Shown piece after piece: positions 9,311-16,185 of a DNA stretch of 39,440 nt. Position numbers and translations under genes: made by a program. Numbering within the stretch: position 1 is the first letter of the stretch; the number at the start of each line of letters is the position of its first letter. The notes below the pieces were generated by a model. It searched no databases, was not told where the DNA came from, and saw nothing but the letters and a program-made list of their open reading frames with translations. Source of the stretch: Candidatus Caenarcanum bioreactoricola (GTDB lineage Bacteria > Cyanobacteriota > Vampirovibrionia > Caenarcaniphilales > Caenarcanaceae); contig MOYB01000004.1 of assembly GCA_001899385.1 (NCBI GenBank), positions 19,597-59,036 on the forward strand, given 5' to 3'.

Positions 9311-9348
9311 AAAGCATGATAAGAGTAATTTCAACTATTATAACAAAA
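9311..9348. repeat. Direct repeat copy 2 flanking the HepT/MntA pair
   Basis: A perfect copy of 8611-8648, exactly 700 bp away in the same orientation. It carries the TATAAT (minus strand, 9342-9337) that can drive mntA-hepT. Its plus-strand edge overlaps the possible -35 of the divergent HEPN/MNT operon. It is too long to be an ordinary transposition target duplication. Confidence 0.9.
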
Positions 9349-9368
9349 GATTAGGGATTAGATATAAT
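9340..9368 (+). promoter_or_regulatory. Promoter of plus-strand HEPN/MNT operon
   Basis: A possible -35 ATAACA (9340-9345) and a consensus -10 TATAAT (9363-9368) are separated by 17 bp, ending 21 bp before the ATG at 9390. The -35 overlaps the minus-strand -10 of the mntA-hepT promoter, so RNA polymerase could not occupy both promoters at once. Confidence 0.5.
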
Positions 9369-9389
9369 TATTTAATAAAAATAGAATAA

Positions 9390-9821
9390 ATGACTAATAT
9401 AAATTATATAAAATTAAAAAATTCTTTAAAACGACTAGAAGAAAGATATAAAGATTATAAAATAGCTTTAACACGTAAAGAACTCTTAATCTCTGACAAA
9501 GAATCCATAAAAGAGTCTTGTATACAACGTTTTGAAGTGTGTTTTGATACAACTTGGAAGCATTTAAAAAAATATTTACAAGAAGAAATAGGATTAATAG
9601 ATATTCCTCTTGGACCTAATCCTATATTTAAAAGTGCATTTGCTGCAAAAGTTATAAATAATCCGACTCAATGGATTGAATTTAATATTAGAAGAGGAAA
9701 CACAAGTCATGATTATTCTGGCGAAAAAGCAGATAATACTTTTGAAATAATAGCTGATTTTATTAATGAAGCAATAGTTTTATATGAAACAATGAGTGGA
9801 GAAAAATGGGAAAATGAATAA
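9390..9821 (+). CDS. HEPN-domain protein, HI0074 (nucleotidyltransferase substrate-binding) family
   Basis: A helical HEPN protein of the HI0074 family, which pairs with minimal nucleotidyltransferases. The RX4HXY motif is intact as Arg102-GNTS-His107-Asp-Tyr109. The 143-aa length is normal. It is the first gene of a two-gene operon with an MNT gene whose start lies just before this stop. Unlike the neighbouring HepT/MntA pair it has the toxin-like gene first, and it belongs to a different HEPN subfamily. The role is most likely the toxin of a HEPN/MNT module; an older view calls it the substrate-binding subunit of a two-chain nucleotidyltransferase. Confidence 0.88.
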   Translation: MTNINYIKLKNSLKRLEERYKDYKIALTRKELLISDKESIKESCIQRFEVCFDTTWKHLKKYLQEEIGLIDIPLGPNPIFKSAFAAKVINNPTQWIEFNIRRGNTSHDYSGEKADNTFEIIADFINEAIVLYETMSGEKWENE

Positions 9822-10125
9822 AATTATTAATAATATTGATATTGAGCCCGAATATTTAGAAATAATATATTCAATATTTGCTAATTATCTTCCATATAAA
9901 GAAATTTGGGCATATGGTTCTCGTGTTAAAAAAACAGCAAATAAAAGATCCGATCTTGATTGTGTTGTTTTTAATGCAACGGATTTAGAAATTTACAATG
10001 CAAAAGAGGCTCTTGACAACAGTGAAATACCATTTATTATTCAATTACTTCGTTGGGAAAAACTTCCTGAGGATTTTAAAATTAATATAAAAGAAAAATA
10101 TTTTATTCTCCAAAAAGAAAAGTAA
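9814..10125 (+). CDS. Minimal nucleotidyltransferase, partner of HI0074-type HEPN
   Basis: The nucleotidyltransferase motif is Gly35-Ser36 followed by Asp47 and Asp49 in RSDLDCVV. The frame is open from a GTG at 9796, but the ATG at 9814 is preferred because GGAG (9798-9801) lies 12 nt ahead of it; this gives 103 aa and an 8-nt overlap with the HEPN gene. Together they form a complete HEPN/MNT pair. By family analogy it modifies and silences the HEPN partner, which is inference for this subfamily. Confidence 0.88.
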   Translation: MNKIINNIDIEPEYLEIIYSIFANYLPYKEIWAYGSRVKKTANKRSDLDCVVFNATDLEIYNAKEALDNSEIPFIIQLLRWEKLPEDFKINIKEKYFILQKEK

Positions 10126-10157
10126 AAACATAGATATGTTAAAATATTTTTAAAATC

Positions 10158-10982
10158 ATGTTTAAGAATCTTAAAGAAAATTTTGTTTATTTAATCTTTA
10201 AAATTATTCTTATTTTATTTTTATTATTATCTATTTCTTTTTTCTTATATATAGGATTTAAAGGTTATAAAGATATTTTTAATTTAAGTTTTTTCTCTAA
10301 TAAAAATCTAATTTATTCTTTAATAAGTACAATACAAATTATAATTTTATCTTTGGGAATTGCTTGTCCTATAGGTATCTTTGCGGGTATTTATTTTAGT
10401 GAATATGCAGACAATAATAATAAAATAATAAAGTTCTTTCGTTTATGCATACAAATACTTAATGGTATCCCTTCTATTGTTCTAGGACTTTTTGGTTTAG
10501 CTTTTTTTGTTTTTGCTCTAGGTTTTAAACAAAGCCTTTTATCAGCATCTCTAACTCTAAGTATAATGATATTACCTTTAATTATTAAAACAACAGAAGA
10601 AAGTTTTCGAACAATACCAAATGCTTTAAAAGAAGCAAGCTTGGCTTTAGGAGCAACTGAAACAGAGACTGTTTTTAGAGTATTATTACCTTATGCAAAA
10701 CAAGGTATATTTACTGGAATAATACTTTGTATTGGCAGAGTTATTTCTGAATCTGCAATCTTAATATTAACTGCTGGAGGCAGCTTGTCAATACTTTCAA
10801 GATTCTTTTCAAATAATTATCCGTATATCTTGGCTGATTCAGGAAGAAGTTTAGCCTTGCATCTTTATTATCAAAAATTTAGCTATAATCAAACAGAATC
10901 GGCTTTTACAACTGCATTAATTCTATTATCTTTAATTTTATTATTAAATTCAATTGTAATTTTAATTAAATCAAAGAAATAA
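10158..10982 (+). CDS. pstA: PstA-like phosphate ABC transporter permease
   Basis: An inner-membrane permease with about six helices and the ABC permease EAA loop (EASLALGATETETVFRVLLP). The GIPSIVLGLFGLAFFV and RVISESAILILTAGG segments are typical of PstA. PstA with PstC forms the channel for phosphate uptake, powered by PstB and fed by PstS. None of those partners is in the window, so this is an isolated subunit gene unless they lie elsewhere. It starts 32 nt after the MNT gene and overlaps the convergent mnmG by 12 nt at their 3' ends. Confidence 0.87.
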   Translation: MFKNLKENFVYLIFKIILILFLLLSISFFLYIGFKGYKDIFNLSFFSNKNLIYSLISTIQIIILSLGIACPIGIFAGIYFSEYADNNNKIIKFFRLCIQILNGIPSIVLGLFGLAFFVFALGFKQSLLSASLTLSIMILPLIIKTTEESFRTIPNALKEASLALGATETETVFRVLLPYAKQGIFTGIILCIGRVISESAILILTAGGSLSILSRFFSNNYPYILADSGRSLALHLYYQKFSYNQTESAFTTALILLSLILLLNSIVILIKSKK

Positions 10983-12776
10983 TAAAAGGACTGTAATATC
11001 TGCTTGCCTTACTCCATCTATTTTACTTGCCTGCCCTAAAGTTGCAGGTTTTATTTTATTTAATTTTTCTCTTGCCTCTTTTGATAAATGCAAAATATTA
11101 TTATAATCAAAATTTTCAGGTATTTTTTTATCATAAGAATCCGCCATTTTATCTATTTGCTCTCTTTGTCTTTGTACATATCCACTATATTTTATTTCCG
11201 TTTCTATCTCAAATCTTGGAACATTTAAACTCCCAGTCCTATCTCTTTCTAAAATTTGATCTATTTTTTCATAATTTGTCTCTGTCCTAGCCAAAAGCTC
11301 ATACAAAGAAATTTTAGAGTTTTCTGTATTTATTTTATGTCCTTTTAATAATGCTATTTCATTTTCAAATCTTTGCATTTTTTCTTCAAAAACCTTCCAC
11401 CTAAAGTCATTTACTAATCCGAATTTTCGACCAGTGGGGGTTAATCGTCTATCTGCATTTTCTTGTCGTAAATAAAGTCTATATTCTGAACGAGAAGTCA
11501 TCATTCTATAAGGCTCTATAATGTCTTTTATTAATAAATCATCTATTAAAGTCCCTATATAACTTTCAGATCGTTTAAGTATAAATTCTTCTTTAGATAA
11601 AATTTTCAAAGCAGCGTTTGCTCCTGCAACTAAGCCCTGACATGCAGCTTCTTCATAGCCACTTGTACCAAGAACTTGACCTGCAGAATAAAATCCTTCT
11701 AAAATCTTTGATTCAAGAGTATGTCTAAATTGTATTGGCTTTAAAAAATCATATTCAATTGCGTATGCTGGTCTAATTATTTCAACGTTTTCAAGTCCTT
11801 TTATAGTTTGTAATAATTCTCTTTGTAAATTTACTGGCAAACTTGTAGATGCACCTTGTACATATATTTCATTAGTCTCTAAACTCTCTGGTTCAAGAAA
11901 TAAAAGATGCGATTCTTTATCTGGGAATTTTACAATTTTATCTTCAAGAGAAGGACAATATCTAGGACCTATACTTTTTATAAATCCTCCATATAATGCT
12001 GTTTTATCAAGATTTTTTCTTATAAAATCATAGGTTTCTTTAGTAGTACGCACTGCATGACAAGGAATCTGAGGTCTTATCGGTCTATCTGGCAAAAATG
12101 AAAAGAACTTTAATTCATCATCTCCTAAATGCTTATCTAATCCTTCAAAATTTACACTGTTTTTATTTATTCTTGCAGGAGTACCTGTTTTAAGCCTGCC
12201 AATATCAAAACCTATTTCTTGCAAACATTTACTTAAGCCCTTAGAAGCTGGCTCTGAAGAGCGCCCCGAATCAAAAGAAATTCCTCCACAATAAATTTTA
12301 CCTTCTAAAAAAGTACCTGAAGTTAAAATCACTGCCTTTGAATAAATTTTTTCTTCTAAAGTAGTTTCTATACCTATAACATGTCCTTTTTCAACTAAAA
12401 TTTTATTTACATTAGCTTGATACAAAGAAAGATTTTCAAGTTTTTGGAATTCAGAGCGCATCCATCTAGAATATTTATATTTATCAATTTGTGCACGCAA
12501 AGAATGAACTGCTACTCCTCTCGAAGCATTTAAAGTTTTCATTTGAAGATAACAAGCATCTCCTGCTAAACCCATGATTCCACCTAAAGCATCAATTTCT
12601 TTTACAATATGAGATTTTGCAGGACCGCCCAAAGAAGGATTGCAAGGCATCCATGCAATAGTATCAATATTCATTCCAATTAAAAGAGTTTTTACTCCTA
12701 ATCTTGCGCAGGAATAAGCCGCTTCACAACCTGCATGACCACATCCTATTACTATTACATCAAAGTTTAAATTCAT
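10971..12776 (-). CDS. mnmG: tRNA uridine-5-carboxymethylaminomethyl modification enzyme MnmG (GidA)
   Basis: This FAD protein works with MnmE to put the cmnm5 group on wobble uridine 34 of several tRNAs. It has the N-terminal dinucleotide-binding GCGHAGCEAA, MPCNPSLGGPAK, the substrate and FAD loop around GTFLEGKI, TGTPARI, and the late GTSGYEEAACQGLVAGANAA. At 601 aa it is marginally short for the family; the C-terminal helical domain is present. It is the second gene of a minus-strand pair, 7 nt after the YqhA-like gene. The last four codons overlap the pstA 3' end. Confidence 0.97.
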   Translation of the reverse strand: MNLNFDVIVIGCGHAGCEAAYSCARLGVKTLLIGMNIDTIAWMPCNPSLGGPAKSHIVKEIDALGGIMGLAGDACYLQMKTLNASRGVAVHSLRAQIDKYKYSRWMRSEFQKLENLSLYQANVNKILVEKGHVIGIETTLEEKIYSKAVILTSGTFLEGKIYCGGISFDSGRSSEPASKGLSKCLQEIGFDIGRLKTGTPARINKNSVNFEGLDKHLGDDELKFFSFLPDRPIRPQIPCHAVRTTKETYDFIRKNLDKTALYGGFIKSIGPRYCPSLEDKIVKFPDKESHLLFLEPESLETNEIYVQGASTSLPVNLQRELLQTIKGLENVEIIRPAYAIEYDFLKPIQFRHTLESKILEGFYSAGQVLGTSGYEEAACQGLVAGANAALKILSKEEFILKRSESYIGTLIDDLLIKDIIEPYRMMTSRSEYRLYLRQENADRRLTPTGRKFGLVNDFRWKVFEEKMQRFENEIALLKGHKINTENSKISLYELLARTETNYEKIDQILERDRTGSLNVPRFEIETEIKYSGYVQRQREQIDKMADSYDKKIPENFDYNNILHLSKEAREKLNKIKPATLGQASKIDGVRQADITVLLLFL

Positions 12777-12783
12777 TTATTTT

Positions 12784-13284
12784 TTATTGATGAGAATCTG
12801 TAAACTTTTCTGTTAAAGCAAAGATTAAGCCAGAAAATACAAAAGTAAGATGAAGCCCTAGCATCCATGCAATTTGAATATTTGTATGATGTTCAATACT
12901 TATAAAAACTTTTAATAATTCTATTGAAGAAATTGCAACTATAGAACCTATAACTTTTAATTTTAAGTTAGCATAATCTATTTTGCCCATCCAAGAAGGT
13001 CTATCTATATGAGTCTTTGCTATATCAATCTTTGAAACAAAATTTTCATAACCACTAAAAATAATCATTAATAATAAGTTTGAAATTAAAACAAGATCTA
13101 TAAGTTTTAAAACAGACATTGTTAATTCTGTACCAGAATAAGAAAATAAATTAGGTACTATTTCAATAAACTCCTGAAGAAACTTTATTGAAAGCATTGA
13201 AAGTGCAGCCACAAGCCCTAAATAAAGAGGCACTAAAAGCCATCTACTTCTAAATAAAATTATTTCTATTAATTTTTCAATCAT
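12784..13284 (-). CDS. UPF0114 / YqhA family membrane protein
   Basis: A 166-aa integral membrane protein with about four helices, recognisable as UPF0114 (YqhA) from FRSRWLLVPLYLGL at the N terminus, LIDLVLISNLLLMIIFSGYENFVSK in the middle, and PSWMGKIDYANLKLKVIGSIVAISSI after it. The biochemical function is unknown. It is the first gene of an operon with mnmG (7-nt gap) and is divergent from the YvlD-like gene, sharing a 69-bp promoter region. Some UPF0114 members are suggested to be channels; nothing here adds to that. Confidence 0.9.
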   Translation of the reverse strand: MIEKLIEIILFRSRWLLVPLYLGLVAALSMLSIKFLQEFIEIVPNLFSYSGTELTMSVLKLIDLVLISNLLLMIIFSGYENFVSKIDIAKTHIDRPSWMGKIDYANLKLKVIGSIVAISSIELLKVFISIEHHTNIQIAWMLGLHLTFVFSGLIFALTEKFTDSHQ

Positions 13285-13311
13285 TATATGAACATTCTTA
13301 ATAAAGTCTAT

Positions 13312-13317
13312 TATAAT
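13312..13317 (+). promoter_or_regulatory. -10 box before the YvlD-like gene
   Basis: A perfect TATAAT on the plus strand; with TGAACA at 13289-13294 it gives a 17-bp spacer. Transcription would start near 13324, downstream of the in-frame ATG at 13288, which decides for the ATG at 13354 as the true start of the following gene. Confidence 0.5.
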
Positions 13318-13353
13318 ATAAAATTAAAATACTTTCGTTTATGGGGATATAAT

Positions 13354-13740
13354 ATGTTAGATTTCTTAGATGCTGGCACAAAGAATCTCTTAGTTGATAT
13401 TTTAACTGTAGGCATTGCAGTATTTATTTGTGCAAAGGCTTTACCCGGTGTAGTAGTAAAAGACATATGGAACGCTTTCCTTGTAGCACTTCTTATTGGT
13501 ATTTTTAATGCCTTACTTATGTTTGGTTTAAATTATTTTCATCTTAGTCAAATCAAAAATTTCCTTAGTCAGAGTATCTTCAAACTTATTATAAATGCAA
13601 TATTATTAATAATAATCGATAAAGTTATAAAAGATTTTGAACTTAAGAATTTCTTTAATGCATTATTGGCTGCTTTTTGTATTACTCTTATATCGCAAAT
13701 TCTTAAATGGTTAATTACTGTTAAATTTCCTATTTTATAA
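13354..13740 (+). CDS. Phage holin family IV / YvlD-like membrane protein (PF04020)
   Basis: A small four-helix membrane protein. The pattern AKALPGVVVKDIWNAFLVALLIGIFNALL followed by two more hydrophobic stretches matches the PF04020 family (mycobacterial 4-TMS holin superfamily, B. subtilis YvlD). Most bacterial members are not phage proteins and their function is unknown. The frame also contains an ATG at 13288, but a -10 box lies between the two, so the start at 13354 (128 aa) fits better, with GGGG (13343-13346) upstream. No phage genes adjoin it. Confidence 0.8.
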   Translation: MLDFLDAGTKNLLVDILTVGIAVFICAKALPGVVVKDIWNAFLVALLIGIFNALLMFGLNYFHLSQIKNFLSQSIFKLIINAILLIIIDKVIKDFELKNFFNALLAAFCITLISQILKWLITVKFPIL

Positions 13741-13806
13741 TAAAAATAATCAAATAATTTTTTAATTTTTAGAATATTATATATAAAGTTAATATTTATT
13801 TTTAAT

Positions 13807-14178
13807 ATGATAAACAAAAAAATTCTTTTGTTATTAAGTTTTTTATTCTTAATTTCTGGATGTTCTTTTCTTAAAAGAGAACTTACTATTGATGCTACTA
13901 ATGATCAAACACTTAAAACATCTGTAGAAAAAATAGCAAAATCCATGCCTAGAGAAAAGCAAATGGAATTTGGAAAAGCTATTGGTAAAGTTGCCATAAT
14001 GTCTTTATATGACTGTATGAAAACAAAATCATGTTCAAAAGAAACTGTAAAAAATAAAATTCACGGAAAAACTGCCGATGAAGTTATTCAAATGGCTAGT
14101 CAAATAAATGATGTAGAAAGCCAAAAAATGAGTACTTCTATTATGAAAGATTTAATAAAAATTAATAAAAACCAATAA
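13807..14178 (+). CDS. Putative lipoprotein, DUF6694-like
   Basis: A 123-aa protein beginning with a lipoprotein signal peptide: MINKK, a hydrophobic core, and a lipobox LISGC giving a lipidated Cys19. The mature part contains IDATNDQTLKTSVEKIAKSMPREKQMEFGKAI, similar to what I know of the DUF6694 lipoproteins; this assignment is tentative. It should be membrane-anchored in the periplasm. It has its own upstream gap of 66 bp and its stop abuts the convergent GH15 gene directly. Two later cysteines (CMKTKSC) could form a disulfide. Confidence 0.8.
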   Translation: MINKKILLLLSFLFLISGCSFLKRELTIDATNDQTLKTSVEKIAKSMPREKQMEFGKAIGKVAIMSLYDCMKTKSCSKETVKNKIHGKTADEVIQMASQINDVESQKMSTSIMKDLIKINKNQ

Positions 14179-16185
14179 CTATTCTAACCCCTCAAGCATA
14201 TGCAAACGATAAACTTTATTTTGTTTTGCTCTTAAATCTCTTAATTTGCGCAAGTACATCATAACTACTTCTACAACTGTTGCATGACTCCAAGTTAAAG
14301 GACTTACAGATAAAGGCTTTCCGTCATAAGGATTTACTTGTTCTGCTAAAACTCCTGAAATTAAAGAATGATCATTTACCCATTTTAAGTGTTTTAATGA
14401 TTCTTCTAATTCTTCTTCTGTTTCCGCAAGCATTATTTCTTCGATCATAAGCCATAAAGTAGAAATAACCCATGGATTACCAGGAACATCTTTTGTTGGA
14501 GGAGAAGATGCCTGATACCAATCATATTGATAACGTGCAATTCCTCCTATATTAGTTTTAACTGTTAAAAACTCTCGGTAAGCTTGCATTGTACTTCTTA
14601 CCATTGGATCTTTTACTGAAAACGTTCCAAATCTAAAAAGTCCGTATAAACTTGCATCTACTGTTGAATCTGGAATAAGTTCAAAAGAATGATCATTTGG
14701 ATGAATTAAACCACGTAAAAACCTTCCAGATTCTTCATCATAAAGATATGTTTTAATTGCTTCTTTTACTTCTTTTGAAGCATTCATATATTCATCATAA
14801 TGTGCTGTATCGCCAAAAGCTGCTGCGAAATTAGCTGCTGCTCTTAAACCTGCTTCTACAGTACAACAAGTAAAAGTTAAAACCCCTCTTCTTTCTTCCC
14901 ATAAATCAAAAGATGGCAAAGGAAGTTTTGTTTTGAGATTTCTATAATGCACCATGAAATTTGCAGCAGGCTTTATAAGCGAATGATATAAATTAATTAC
15001 AAATTCTACATTTTTATGCAATCTAAAATGTTCCCATAATGCCCAGATAACAAGCGCTGTTTCATCTTCTTGTATTGGCAATTGCGGCTCACCATCTCTT
15101 ACCCATGGGTGCCATGAACTTGCTAAAGTACCTTCTGGACTATATTTATGCAATAAAAATCCATGTGAATCAATTATTTTATTCATTAAAGAATAAAACT
15201 TTTGAGTAATAACTTCATAACGAGCCTGATCTAATGCTTGTGCAACTATAGCACCGTCTCTAGGCCATACATAACTATAATGATCTTTAAAAACAAATTG
15301 TACATCTGAATCATTTGCAGCAAGAATTGCGCCTTCATGATCTACTTGCGTTCTTATTATTAAAAGACTTCTTTTAAAAAGATCTTGTCCCCATATTGGT
15401 AAAGGTGTTAAATCAAAATTTTCTTTATTTACCCATAGACGCCAATATTCTTCTGTTTGCTTCATTTTAGAATTAATATTACTAGCATGTATATTAAAAT
15501 GAAGCCTTTCTACTGAAGTCATATCTGTTCCAAAAGAAATCCAATAATTAAAAACACTCTCCCCAAAAGCAGAAAGTTTAAGATATTTGCCTATTGTTGA
15601 ATCAACTGAACCGTGGGTTATAACAGTATTTTGAAGATCGCCATCCTCTGCATCTTTCCATGTACCAAGAGCATAGCCCATTGCCTTTGCTCCAATAGAA
15701 TAGTGTTCTACACCATCTGTTAAACCACAAGCAAAATATCTTTTGTTTTTATAATGTATAACTGACTTCCAAAGAGGATGATAAAAAGCAGTATCACCAA
15801 CTTCACTTCCATAAATTCTAAAATCATGATGAAAAAATACTCGGACATCACGACTTCTTTCCCAAAGATTTTTAACTTTTATTTGTCTAACATAATGATT
15901 CTGATAAACATCTACAAAATCATTACAAATAAGTTCTATACCAAGAGTATCATTTCTAAGCCATACATCTGTAACAAGAGTATCTGTTTTATATTTTAAA
16001 ATTCTTTGCCAAGTAGGATCACTTATCCAAGAAAAATAGCCATCCGCCCAGACACCAAATCTAAACGGATAGCCAATGGAATGATTCTCAAGACCTACGT
16101 GTGGGAAATATACATCTCTGATTTGATAATTAGAATCAAAACAAATTAATATTTTTCCATTTGATACAGGTATGTCTCTAGGCAT
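14179..16185 (-). CDS. Glycoside hydrolase family 15 (glucoamylase-type)
   Basis: GH15 enzymes release glucose from the ends of alpha-glucans with inversion. An N-terminal beta-sandwich (about residues 1-250) precedes the (alpha/alpha)6 barrel. Barrel motifs are YVWPRDGA (305-312), the presumed acid in WEER (429-432) and the presumed base in AEQ (614-616), then LTWSHA. The length of 668 aa is typical of the bacterial/archaeal type. There is no signal peptide, so it is probably cytoplasmic and acts on glycogen or maltooligosaccharides; some relatives are trehalases. Its ATG overlaps the stop of the upstream acyl-CoA synthetase (TAATG), implying coupled translation. Confidence 0.92.
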   Translation of the reverse strand: MPRDIPVSNGKILICFDSNYQIRDVYFPHVGLENHSIGYPFRFGVWADGYFSWISDPTWQRILKYKTDTLVTDVWLRNDTLGIELICNDFVDVYQNHYVRQIKVKNLWERSRDVRVFFHHDFRIYGSEVGDTAFYHPLWKSVIHYKNKRYFACGLTDGVEHYSIGAKAMGYALGTWKDAEDGDLQNTVITHGSVDSTIGKYLKLSAFGESVFNYWISFGTDMTSVERLHFNIHASNINSKMKQTEEYWRLWVNKENFDLTPLPIWGQDLFKRSLLIIRTQVDHEGAILAANDSDVQFVFKDHYSYVWPRDGAIVAQALDQARYEVITQKFYSLMNKIIDSHGFLLHKYSPEGTLASSWHPWVRDGEPQLPIQEDETALVIWALWEHFRLHKNVEFVINLYHSLIKPAANFMVHYRNLKTKLPLPSFDLWEERRGVLTFTCCTVEAGLRAAANFAAAFGDTAHYDEYMNASKEVKEAIKTYLYDEESGRFLRGLIHPNDHSFELIPDSTVDASLYGLFRFGTFSVKDPMVRSTMQAYREFLTVKTNIGGIARYQYDWYQASSPPTKDVPGNPWVISTLWLMIEEIMLAETEEELEESLKHLKWVNDHSLISGVLAEQVNPYDGKPLSVSPLTWSHATVVEVVMMYLRKLRDLRAKQNKVYRLHMLEGLE

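Noticed and set aside
8572-10158. Composite transposon carrying the HEPN/MNT genes
   Set aside because: The flanking 38-bp repeats are direct, cover promoter sequence, and no transposase or terminal inverted repeat is present.
10158-10982. Part of a pst operon
   Set aside because: Only a PstA-like permease is present; no PstS, PstC, PstB or PhoU frame occurs on either side.
11027-11290. Plus-strand reading frames inside mnmG, gltB, the GH15 gene and others
   Set aside because: They lie opposite well-supported genes, are Phe/Tyr/Leu-rich as antisense AT-rich frames usually are, and match no family.
13288-13353. Longer N terminus of the YvlD-like protein
   Set aside because: A TATAAT lies inside this stretch and the extension is Lys/Tyr-rich, unlike the family; the ATG at 13354 fits better.
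13354-13740. Phage lysis holin
   Set aside because: The PF04020 name mentions phage holin, but bacterial members are chromosomal YvlD-like membrane proteins and no lysin or phage gene adjoins.
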